This document shows positions 6,884 to 13,550 of a stretch of 14,139 bases of DNA, piece by piece. The position numbers were made by a program, and so were the translations under genes. The notes beneath the pieces were generated by a model. The model saw only the letters and a list, made by a program, of their open reading frames with translations, searched no databases and had not been told where the DNA came from. Source of the DNA: Alphaproteobacteria bacterium (GTDB lineage Bacteria; Pseudomonadota; Alphaproteobacteria; SP197); contig JAJEBJ010000487.1 in assembly GCA_022822575.1 (NCBI GenBank), forward strand, positions 1-14,139, given 5' to 3'. Numbering within the stretch: the stretch's first letter is position 1; every line of letters begins with the position of its first letter.

Positions 6884-7537
6884 TCAACCGATACGAATGT
6901 TCTTGAGATGCTCGGGACGCGGAACGCCGGGTTTCAGGCGGGGATCGTCCTCGGGTTCGCCGACCACGGTGCGCACCGGCACGAGCCCGGCCCAGATGTC
7001 GAGGACGTAGTCCTCCTCGTCGTCTTCACAATGGCCGGTCCTTATCTTGGCGCTCGCCTCCTCGATGGTCATCCCGACGACCGAGGTGGCCTTGAGCTCC
7101 TGGGCCTGCACCGGGCGCAGGGTCTCCCAGCGGCCCGGCACGAAGCGGTCCAGGAATGCCTTGAGAGAGGTTTCCTTCTCGGCTGCGTCCTTGATCAGGG
7201 CGGCCGTGCCGAAAAGCGTGGCCGAGCGGTAGTTGACGCTGGAGTGCATGCCCGAGCGCGCCAGCACGAAGCCGTCGAGGTGAAAGACGTTGACGCAGAC
7301 CGGCACGCCGCCATGAACCTTGCGCAGCATGCGGCTGGCTGACGAGCCATGCCAGTAAACGCGCTCACCCTCACGCCAGACCAGCGTCGGCGTAACGTAG
7401 GGCTGGCCCTCGATCACGTAGCCGACCGAGCCGGTGCCGATCTCGTCGATCAGCCGGTGCACGGTGTCAGCGTCGTAGTGAGCGCGCTTGAAGAGCCGCT
7501 TTACGCGGCTGCGTTTGCTGGGGACAAAAGTGTTCAA
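6884..7537 (-). CDS. FMN-binding split-barrel protein, pyridoxamine 5'-phosphate oxidase / NimA-like
   Basis: The call rests on a split beta-barrel pattern typical of the Pyridox_ox_2 group: RVKRLFKRAHYDADTVHRLI near the start, GYVIEGQPYVTPTLVW (39-54), VYWHGSSASRML (60-71), VCVNVFHLDGFVLARS (80-95) and the signature MHSSVNYRSATLFG (97-110). Members bind FMN or related flavins; some are linked to nitroimidazole reduction, but most have no known substrate. I chose TTG 7537-7535 as the start because GGGAG lies 7 bases upstream and members of this group begin close to this point. That gives 217 residues. The frame stays open upstream to 7810, but the extra part has no family resemblance. It ends 65 bases from xseA, converging on it. 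The exact reaction cannot be told from the sequence. Confidence 0.85.
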   Translation of the reverse strand: MNTFVPSKRSRVKRLFKRAHYDADTVHRLIDEIGTGSVGYVIEGQPYVTPTLVWREGERVYWHGSSASRMLRKVHGGVPVCVNVFHLDGFVLARSGMHSSVNYRSATLFGTAALIKDAAEKETSLKAFLDRFVPGRWETLRPVQAQELKATSVVGMTIEEASAKIRTGHCEDDEEDYVLDIWAGLVPVRTVVGEPEDDPRLKPGVPRPEHLKNIRIG

Positions 7538-8019
7538 GGTTTGACTCCCGAATAAGTGGCTTGGCCGGCATGCGGCCGGTGGACGTCCAGCACATCTGGT
7601 CGAACAGACTCGATGACATGTCAACCGGGTCAGTACATCAGTTCCAGCCGTCGGGAGGTGGGAGTTCGAGCATTGTGCGGCCACCGTCGAGAGCGATGGC
7701 GGCCCCCGCGCACCATCGTCCCGGTGACTGTGGCCAGATTCGCGCCGGGTATCGACGACCCGGACTATGGCCGCCTCGCCGAAACCGCCTCCGCCGTCGG
7801 CCTCGAGCACGGTGGATCAGGGTAGTGCGGCCGTTCGCCTTGTCGTTGCCGTACCCATGGACGATGCGCTACCACCGTACCGTCGCGAGTCGCATGTCGA
7901 CATGACCGCGATGGCGCGAAGCATGGTCGGGAGGGCTTCGTCGCCCGCTTTACCGTACCGCGGGCGCCTGTAATGTCAGAGCAGCGGCTTGCGTTCTGGG
8001 CACAACGGAGGAAGCAGCC
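7538..8019. other. Long intergenic region with a possible gene remnant
   Basis: These 482 bases separate two divergent genes and hold no convincing intact gene. A plus-strand stretch at 7712-7825 has strongly coding-like codons (most end in G or C) and reads TIVPVTVARFAPGIDDP and DYGRLAETASAVGLE before TAG. The codons upstream of it in the same frame look random, as if this were the end of a decayed gene; I cannot identify it. Further on, the heptamer CCGTACC occurs at 7849, 7875 and 7953. A clear GGAGG (8007-8011) belongs to the SDR gene downstream. No promoter could be assigned with confidence. Confidence 0.4.
7712..7825 (+). pseudogene. Possible 3' remnant of an unidentified gene
   Basis: About 37 codons ending in TAG 7823-7825 have high G/C at third positions and a natural amino-acid mix (VPVTVARFAPGIDDPDYGRL). 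The same frame upstream (from 7556) is rich in Trp, Arg, Ser and Cys and looks non-coding. There is no start codon with a ribosome site. This could be what is left after a deletion or frameshift, or a chance frame in GC-rich DNA. The parent family is not recognised. Confidence 0.2.
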
Positions 8020-8709
8020 ATGGTACATACCGCGCTCGTCACCGGCGGCAACCGGGGCATCGGACTCGAGATCTGCCGCCAGCTTGCTCGCGAGGGACAT
8101 GCGATCGTGCTCGGCTCCCGCGATCCTGCGTCCGGCGAGGAGGCCGCAGCCGGTCTGAGGAAGGCCGGTCACGACGTTCGCGTCGTGGCGCTCGACGTCT
8201 CCGACGACGAATCGGTCCAGGCGTGCGCGGGCGATCTCGCCGGTGCCGGGGTTGACATTGATGTGCTCGTCAACAACGCCGGCGTGCTCGCAGAGGGCGA
8301 CCTTCTTTCGGGGAATTCCGCACCGATGGACGAGGCGATCGCCGTCAACTTCCTTGGCCCGTACCGCACCGCGCGCGCCTTCATGCCGGGCATGACCAGC
8401 CGAGGATGGGGCAGGGTAGTCAATGTCTCATCCGGCTGGGGATCGTTCGCCTCCGGGCTCGAGGGTCCGGCGGCCTACGCCATCTCAAAGGCCGCGCTCA
8501 ACGCTCTCACCGTGCGTCTTGCGCGCGAGGCCGGACCGGGGGTCCTGGTCAACTGCATGTGCCCGGGCTGGGTTCGCACCCGGATGGGCGGCGCGACAGC
8601 GACGCGCTCGGTTGCGCAGGGTGCCGACACCGCACTCTTCCTTGCGACCCTGCCCGACGACGGGCCGAACGGCGGGTTCTTCCGCGACCGGACGCCCGAG
8701 CCGTGGTAG
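8020..8709 (+). CDS. Short-chain dehydrogenase/reductase (SDR), carbonyl-reductase-like
   Basis: This 229-residue classical SDR is a soluble NAD(P)H-dependent oxidoreductase with a Rossmann fold. The start ATG 8020 follows GGAGG (8007-8011) by 8 bases. Visible motifs are the cofactor-binding TGGNRGIG (8-15), LDVSDDESV (58-66), VNNAGV (84-89), Asn110, VVNVSSGWG with catalytic Ser137/138, YAISK with Tyr153 and Lys157, and CPGWVRTRM (181-189). Arg34 after the second strand (LGSRD) hints at NADPH preference. The C-terminus GPNGGFFRDRTPEPW resembles the ending of the carbonyl reductase group related to plant menthone/neomenthol-type reductases. The substrate cannot be told. It stands alone between two minus-strand genes. 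Confidence 0.93.
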   Translation: MVHTALVTGGNRGIGLEICRQLAREGHAIVLGSRDPASGEEAAAGLRKAGHDVRVVALDVSDDESVQACAGDLAGAGVDIDVLVNNAGVLAEGDLLSGNSAPMDEAIAVNFLGPYRTARAFMPGMTSRGWGRVVNVSSGWGSFASGLEGPAAYAISKAALNALTVRLAREAGPGVLVNCMCPGWVRTRMGGATATRSVAQGADTALFLATLPDDGPNGGFFRDRTPEPW

Positions 8710-9079
8710 CGCCGGATGATCGCTGCAGGTACGCCACAGGGGGCAATTCGCTTTCAGAAGGCGGTGCGGTCCACTCCGCGTCCAGCCGCCATGTACAGAA
8801 CCCTCGGACCCCTGACCGGAAGCTCCCGGATCCCGACGCTACATGCGTCAACACACCCGTAACGGATCCAGCCAGCGCCCCTGCCGAGATTCAGGGTCAG
8901 GACCATTGCTTGGGACGTTGCCCCTCTTCGCTCGCAGGCCGTCCTGCCAACCCTTGAAAGGGAACGTGCCTGCGCAAGGCCCGTGGGGAGCATGAGGCGG
9001 CCTCCGGATCGTCGCTCAAGACTCGGCCGCGAGCACCTCGCCCCGTTTTGTCGCCGCCCCTGTTCAGCCTTTGAGAAAC
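8710..9079. other. Convergent intergenic region, no gene seen
   Basis: These 370 bases lie between the 3' ends of the SDR gene and the methyltransferase gene. Open frames here lack ribosome sites and family motifs. Two small inverted repeats occur: GACGC-TACAT-GCGTC (8835-8849, perfect 5-base stem) and CCCT-TGAA-AGGG (8951-8962). Neither is followed by a T-run on either strand, so they are not convincing intrinsic terminators. I see no mobile-element ends, tRNA or repeats. Confidence 0.5.
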
Positions 9080-9850
9080 TCAGCGCGGAGTCCGGCAGTC
9101 AGACAGGCGCGCCGCGAAGCGAAGACGGACGTAGTCGGCCGTCCAGTTGCCCTCTCTGTCGCACAGGCTGTGACGCAGGAGGTCGAGGGACTCGTCGCGG
9201 GCCGCCTGGCGTTCTCCTTCCGGCAGGGCCGCATAGAACGGTCCGGCAAAAGTCTCGAGCCAGCCTTTCATGCCGGTCGGAAGCGGAGTCGGGCGCGGGA
9301 TGAGTTCGATGCTGTCGACCGAGAATCCGGCCGCCTCAAGCCGGCCATGGTAATCGTCCGGCGTGGGATAGAACCACGGATTGACGGTCGCGATGTCGAC
9401 ACCGCGCCTGGTCAGCACGGCGGCGAGGGCCGTGACGACCGCGGCCATGTTTCCGTGCCCGCCGAACTCGCCCACGAAGCGCCCACCCCGCTTCAGTGCA
9501 CGGACCACACCGGCGATGGCGGCATCGGCATCCCCGACCCAGTGCAGGACGGCGTTCGAGAACACCGCGTCGAACTCGGCATCGAAGGCGAGTGCAGTGG
9601 CGTTCATCAGGCGGGCGTCGATGCCGCGGTCGCGGGCCGCTGCGACCATCGCCTGCGAATGGTCGACGCCGACCACCTCGCAGCCGGCTTCGACGATTTC
9701 CCGGGTCAGCGCGCCATCGCCGCAACCGAGGTCCAGAACTCGCTCACCCGGCCTCGGCGCGAGCAGCGCAAGCACGGGACGCCCCAGAACCGGCACGAAG
9801 CCTGCGTTGGCCTGATAAACCTGGGCGTTCCAGGATTGCTCTGATGTCAT
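9080..9850 (-). CDS. Class I SAM-dependent methyltransferase
   Basis: This is a 256-residue protein with a Rossmann-like methyltransferase domain. ATG at 9850-9848 is preferred over GTG 9859 because GGGAG sits 8 bases before it. Motif I is VLDLGCGDGALT (38-49), the acidic end of strand 2 is GVDHSQAM (61-68), and the motif IV region is FDAVFSNAVLHWV (93-105), followed by ALKRGGRFVGEFGG (118-131). The N-terminus SWNAQVYQANAGFVPVLG and the C-terminal DYVRLRF place it in the group annotated as trans-aconitate or biotin-type small-molecule methyltransferases. The substrate cannot be predicted. The SAM site looks intact. It is transcribed toward the SDR gene, and 232 bases separate it from pheA upstream on the same strand, so it probably has its own promoter. 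Confidence 0.92.
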   Translation of the reverse strand: MTSEQSWNAQVYQANAGFVPVLGRPVLALLAPRPGERVLDLGCGDGALTREIVEAGCEVVGVDHSQAMVAAARDRGIDARLMNATALAFDAEFDAVFSNAVLHWVGDADAAIAGVVRALKRGGRFVGEFGGHGNMAAVVTALAAVLTRRGVDIATVNPWFYPTPDDYHGRLEAAGFSVDSIELIPRPTPLPTGMKGWLETFAGPFYAALPEGERQAARDESLDLLRHSLCDREGNWTADYVRLRFAARLSDCRTPR

Positions 9851-10082
9851 GACGGCCACTCCCGGGACCGAGCGGGACTATCATTGCGACTGGGATGCAG
9901 CAAGGGGAACGCCATGAGAGTGGCCTGATCGCGCCATCGTCAGGCGTCTGAAGGGGATGCAGATGTGACCCTTGCCAGTCCGGATGACAGCTGGCTGGCG
10001 ATGAATGATCCCGACGGGGAGGAAGGAGGGGCCCGATGATCCTTCGGCCGGTCCGGCAAGGCGCCCGGATACGCTGTCGTCG
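9851..10082. other. Gap between pheA 3' end and methyltransferase start
   Basis: This 232-base gap lies on a continuous minus-strand run. It should hold the end of the pheA message and the promoter of the methyltransferase gene. ATGATCC occurs twice in direct orientation near 10004 and 10036. The weak inverted pair GCCAG and CTGGC (about 9973-9995) lacks a T-tract. I found no coding frame with a ribosome site and no clear promoter boxes. Confidence 0.35.
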
Positions 10083-10961
10083 TCAGACAGTCTCCCGGTC
10101 GCCGGCGCCCTTGTGCATGGCATCCCTGTAGGGATGCGCCGCGTAGGTCCCGAGAATCCTCACTTCGAGTGCAAAGAAGCCCAGTTCTTCCAGGGCGAGA
10201 CCCATCGGGCGTTCATCCGGATGCCCTTCGGCGTCGACATGGAACTGGGCGGCGCTGAAGGTTCCGTCGATCATGTAGCTCTCGATCTTCGTCAGATTGA
10301 CGCCGTTGGTGGCGAATCCACCCAGTGCCTTGTAGAGCGCCGCGGGAACGCTGCGCACGCGAAAGATCATGCTGGTGATGAGGGAGTCGCTACCCGGTGC
10401 AGGGAGGGGAACAGGCCGGGACAGGATGAGGAACCGGGTGTGATTGTGGTCTGCGTCCTCGAGGTCCCGCTCCAGGATGTCGAGGCCGTAGATGCGGGCT
10501 GCCAGTTCCGAGGCGATGGCGCCACGGGCCGGATCGCCCCTTTCGGCAACGTCATGGGCTGCGCCGGCGGTGTCCGCGTGGGATGCAGGTTCGATTCCAA
10601 GACGCCGCAAGGCCTGACGGCACTGACTGAGCGCCTGGATATGGGAGTGAACGACAGCAAGGTCCTTCACCGCGGCGCCGGGGACGCCCAGAAGACTGTG
10701 GTTCACCTTGTGGAAGTGCTCTCCGACGATCTGCAGGGACGAGAGAGGCATCAGGTGGTGAACGTCAGCGACCCGCCCGGCAACGGAATTCTCGATCGGC
10801 AGCATCGCCAGACGCGCGTCGCCGTCTTCCACAGCCTGAAAGACATCCTCGAAGGAGGCGCACGGCAGGGATGTCATGGATGGATAGGCTTCCTGGCAGG
10901 CAAGGTGTGAATAGGCACCGGGCTTGCCCTGGAAGGCGATGGTGTTGTCGCTGGCGGTCAT
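10083..10961 (-). CDS. pheA: Prephenate dehydratase (monofunctional)
   Basis: This enzyme converts prephenate to phenylpyruvate, the committed step to phenylalanine. The 292 residues are a PDT catalytic domain (about 5-183) plus a C-terminal ACT regulatory domain (about 195-275), with no chorismate mutase domain. Motifs are FQGKPGAYSHLA (10-21), LPIENSVAGRV (54-64), HKVNHSLLGVPGA (84-96) and the catalytic NHTRFLIL (173-180, Thr175). The ACT region has VPAALYKALGGFATNGVNLT (205-224) followed by KIESYM instead of the ESRP phenylalanine-binding motif of the Gram-positive enzymes. The end GFFALEVRILGTYAAHPYR is family-typical. ATG 10961 gives MTASDNTIAFQG; the ribosome site is unclear. It lies 28 bases after kdsB and is probably cotranscribed with it. 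Confidence 0.96.
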   Translation of the reverse strand: MTASDNTIAFQGKPGAYSHLACQEAYPSMTSLPCASFEDVFQAVEDGDARLAMLPIENSVAGRVADVHHLMPLSSLQIVGEHFHKVNHSLLGVPGAAVKDLAVVHSHIQALSQCRQALRRLGIEPASHADTAGAAHDVAERGDPARGAIASELAARIYGLDILERDLEDADHNHTRFLILSRPVPLPAPGSDSLITSMIFRVRSVPAALYKALGGFATNGVNLTKIESYMIDGTFSAAQFHVDAEGHPDERPMGLALEELGFFALEVRILGTYAAHPYRDAMHKGAGDRETV

Positions 10962-10989
10962 GGCGTGGATCGGGGGCTGGCAACGTCCT

Positions 10990-11718
10990 TCAGCAGAAGT
11001 AGGAACGTGCCTGCTCAAGGTCCCCGGGAGTATCGACACCGACCGGAACACTGTCAACGCGGCCCACGGCGATGCTCATGCCGGCCTCAAGGATGCGCAT
11101 CTGTTCCAGTCGTTCCCGCTGCTCCAGGTCGCTTGCCGGCAAGGCAACGAAGCGCTCGAGCGCTTCCCGGCGGTAGGCGTAGATGCCGACATGGTGCCAC
11201 AGGGGACCCTCGCCCCAGGGTGCGCGGGCTCTCGTGAAACACAACGCTCTGCCCGTCTCGGCCCCGGCGTTCCAGGCCACCACCACCTTCACGACGTTGG
11301 GATCACGGGCCTCGTCTTCGTCCGTCGTCGGTGCCGCAAGAGTGGCCACGTCGGCGCCGCTCCCGGTGAGGGTGGCGACAACGAGATCGAGGTCGCGCGG
11401 CTGCAAGGTCGGCAGATCGCCCTGCAGATTGACCACCACGTCGATACCGTCCGCACGGTCGATGCGGGCCAGCGCCTGGTGCACCCGATCCGATCCCGAC
11501 CGGAGATCGGGATCCGTCATGACAGACTCTCCGCCCGCCCCTTCCACGGCATCGGCAATGACGCGGTCAGCGGCGGCAACGACGACACGCCCGACATCGG
11601 CTTCGATGGCCCGCCGCCACACCTGGACGATCATCGGTTCGCCACCGACTCTCGCCAGGGGTTTTCCCGGCAACCTGGTGGACGCCATGCGCGCCGGAAT
11701 GACGATGATCGTCGACAT
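10990..11718 (-). CDS. kdsB: 3-deoxy-manno-octulosonate cytidylyltransferase (CMP-Kdo synthetase)
   Basis: KdsB activates Kdo with CTP to CMP-Kdo for the LPS inner core, so the host has an outer membrane. At 242 residues it is near the usual 245-250. The N-terminal nucleotide-binding motif VIPARMASTRLPGKPL (6-21) includes Arg10 and Lys19. SGSDRVHQAL (75-84), VNLQGDLPTL (96-105, metal-binding Asp101), LWHHVGIYAYRREAL (173-187) and VDTPGDLEQAR (228-238, second metal Asp229) are all intact. ATG 11718 lies two bases after the stop of the DUF1989 gene (TGA CC ATG), so no separate ribosome site is needed and translation is probably coupled. It leads into pheA after 28 bases. The kdsB-pheA order next to a divergent cytochrome gene is common in alphaproteobacteria, as far as I recall. 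Confidence 0.96.
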   Translation of the reverse strand: MSTIIVIPARMASTRLPGKPLARVGGEPMIVQVWRRAIEADVGRVVVAAADRVIADAVEGAGGESVMTDPDLRSGSDRVHQALARIDRADGIDVVVNLQGDLPTLQPRDLDLVVATLTGSGADVATLAAPTTDEDEARDPNVVKVVVAWNAGAETGRALCFTRARAPWGEGPLWHHVGIYAYRREALERFVALPASDLEQRERLEQMRILEAGMSIAVGRVDSVPVGVDTPGDLEQARSYFC

Positions 11719-11720
11719 GG

Positions 11721-12341
11721 TCAGCCGACAGCCGATGCCTCTTCCGGACAGCAATCATGGACCTCGACACGAAGAGGCGTGGAGCGCCCGCCGACAATGC
11801 GTTCCGACGAACAGGCCGTGAGGATGACGATGCAGTCGATTTCGGCTCTCAGCGTGACGCTGTCACCCGCCGCGCTCAGGGTGTCGCCGATGACGAACCG
11901 GCCGTCCGGCCCGGGGGGCGTGTTCTGGAACAGGTTGACCGGATCGGGTTGCAGGACATGCCCGATCCCCGCATCGCGCGCCGCCTCGAAGTAGTTGTCA
12001 CGGCAGTTGGGATGGTCCGCCAGCCCCCGCCCGGCGTACCAGTCCCGGTTGCACGAGGCATAGAGCATGTCGTGGCATCCCGGTGACGCGTCGGCGATGA
12101 AGGTGAAGACCGGACGGTCCCGGTTGGTGAAGAAGCGCTGCCCCGGCTCGGGAAAGATGTTGCCGTTGTGAAGCCGGGTGACCGACGGGCTCATGAATTC
12201 ATCGTGATCGGACTGGCTGACGGCGAAGAGATCGCCGACCTGGCATCCCTCGACATCGACAACGCGGACATACTGGCCGCTGTTCGCGGCAATCCAGCCA
12301 TTCGAGTAGCCGGGAACATCCACCATGCGGTTTCCAGCCAT
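11721..12341 (-). CDS. DUF1989 / urea carboxylase-associated family protein
   Basis: This is a 206-residue protein beginning at ATG 12341-12339, with AAAGGAG 8 bases upstream. That ribosome site rules out the longer frame to 12482. It matches the DUF1989 family: EGCQVGDLFAVS (31-42), DEFMSPSVTRLHNGNIFPEP (47-66), FIADASPGCHDMLYASCN (81-98), HPNCRDNYFEA (110-120), PVNLFQNTP (134-142) and DSVTLRAEIDCIVILTACSS (160-179). Conserved Cys, His and Asp residues (His58, His90, Asp91, Cys113, Cys177) suggest a metal site. Family members sit with urea or guanidine carboxylase, and CgdA/CgdB deiminate carboxyguanidine. No carboxylase gene is in this window, so the substrate is open. Its stop is two bases from kdsB, making it first gene of the DUF1989-kdsB-pheA operon. 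Confidence 0.88.
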   Translation of the reverse strand: MAGNRMVDVPGYSNGWIAANSGQYVRVVDVEGCQVGDLFAVSQSDHDEFMSPSVTRLHNGNIFPEPGQRFFTNRDRPVFTFIADASPGCHDMLYASCNRDWYAGRGLADHPNCRDNYFEAARDAGIGHVLQPDPVNLFQNTPPGPDGRFVIGDTLSAAGDSVTLRAEIDCIVILTACSSERIVGGRSTPLRVEVHDCCPEEASAVG

Positions 12342-12448
12342 GCCCACACTCCTTTCCGGCCTTGAAACGCCGTCTTTCGTCATGGGGAAGACTATTCGGG
12401 ACATGCCCTGGCGACAATCAGGCCACGGCCGGGCGGTCGAGAAGGGAC

Positions 12449-12493
12449 TTGAACGCCGACGCGACTTGGCTAATCTCCGCAACGCCTTGTAAC
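12449..12493 (+). promoter_or_regulatory. Weak candidate promoter(s) for the cytochrome gene
   Basis: Within the 200-base divergent spacer (12342-12541) two sigma-70-like pairs are possible on the plus strand. One is TTGAAC (12449-12454) with TAATCT (12471-12476) at 16 bases. The other is TTGGCT (12466-12471) with TGTAAC (12488-12493) at 16 bases. Both match the consensus only partly. The location, about 50-70 bases before the cytochrome start, is sensible. The promoter for the DUF1989 operon must lie in the same spacer on the other strand, but I could not assign it. Confidence 0.22.
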
Positions 12494-12541
12494 AGGCACT
12501 CTTCCCCCAACCGGGACCACTCTTTTTCGGGGCCGGTGCGC

Positions 12542-13528
12542 ATGGATGCTCTGGAGTTCAACAAGATTGCCGCCGGCCTTCTGGTCGGCCTTTTGCTTGC
12601 GTTTGGCATCGGCAAACTGGTCAACACGCTCTACGGTCCGGCCGTGGAACATGCTGCACCCGAGCACGCTGAAGACATGATGGCTGACGCCGAAGCCGTC
12701 GACGAGACACCGACTGTCGAGGTTCCTGCCGTGTTGGTGCCGATTGCCACCCTGCTGGCCAGTGCGGACCTCGCCAACGGCGAGAAGCAGTTTCGCAAGT
12801 GCAAGAGCTGCCACAGCGTCGAGGCCGGCGGCCGGGATGGACAGGGACCCAATCTCTACGGTGTGGTCGGTGCGCCGCAGGGACACCGCGACACCTTCAA
12901 CTATTCCGATGTCATCGCCGGACTGGGCGGAACCTGGACGTTTGAGGAACTGAGCCTCTACATCACCGACCCCAAGGGCTACGCACCTGGAAACAAGATG
13001 GTGTTCAAGGGCATCTCCGACGACGAGGACCGCGCTGACCTCATCGCCTGGCTCAACACGCAGAGCGATGCACCGCTCGCCCTGCCCGACGACGCCGCGG
13101 ACGACACATCCCTGGACGACACGTCGATGCTGGAGCCGTCGGATGCGGAAGATCGCCCAATCGAAGATCCCGTGCTTGCCTTGATCACCGGGGCCTCCGC
13201 CGAGGAAGGCGGACGTGTCGCCCGCGCGTGCCGGGCCTGTCACACATTCACACCTGGCGGCGCCAACCGCGTCGGCCCCAATCTCTGGAACATGGTGGAC
13301 CGCAACATCGCCAGCGTGAAGGGATACACCTATTCCGATGCACTGGACGCCGAGAGCGGAACCTGGACCTGGCGCCGGTTGTGGACCTACCTTGAAAATC
13401 CCCGCATGGACGTACCCGGCGGCAAGATGGGTTTCCGCGGCATCGCCGACGAAGAGGACCGCGCCGCCGTGATCGCCTGGATGGGAACGCTCAGCAACGA
13501 TCCCTCGCCCTTCGCCAGGATCGAGTAG
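12542..13528 (+). CDS. Membrane-anchored two-heme cytochrome c (duplicated CycM-like domain)
   Basis: This 328-residue protein begins at ATG 12542 (GTG 12536 is also in frame). Residues 1-30 (MDALEFNKIAAGLLVGLLLA onward) form an uncleaved-looking signal anchor like that of CycM. An acidic, Ala-rich linker (34-65) leads to two homologous class I cytochrome c domains. Domain 1 (about 75-175) has CKSCH at 87-91 and axial Met153 (GNKMVFKGI). Domain 2 (about 216-318) has CRACH at 230-234 and axial Met296 (GGKMGFRGI). The domains share GPNL, YSD, GTW and the EDRA...IAW ending, so they arose by duplication. They are joined by a very acidic linker (about 176-210). It should sit on the periplasmic face and carry electrons between respiratory complexes. 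Most CycM-type proteins have a single heme. A FolD-like gene follows after 22 bases. Confidence 0.93.
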   Translation: MDALEFNKIAAGLLVGLLLAFGIGKLVNTLYGPAVEHAAPEHAEDMMADAEAVDETPTVEVPAVLVPIATLLASADLANGEKQFRKCKSCHSVEAGGRDGQGPNLYGVVGAPQGHRDTFNYSDVIAGLGGTWTFEELSLYITDPKGYAPGNKMVFKGISDDEDRADLIAWLNTQSDAPLALPDDAADDTSLDDTSMLEPSDAEDRPIEDPVLALITGASAEEGGRVARACRACHTFTPGGANRVGPNLWNMVDRNIASVKGYTYSDALDAESGTWTWRRLWTYLENPRMDVPGGKMGFRGIADEEDRAAVIAWMGTLSNDPSPFARIE

Positions 13529-13550
13529 GCAACCCGGGGAGAGGGCGTTC

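Noticed and set aside
10005..10910. 301-codon plus-strand frame opposite pheA
   Set aside because: The minus strand encodes a complete prephenate dehydratase; the plus frame is a shadow with no motif.
12519..12532. T-run followed by GGGG before the cytochrome gene, considered as a terminator
   Set aside because: The T-run is not preceded by a stable stem on either strand, and no gene ends just upstream.
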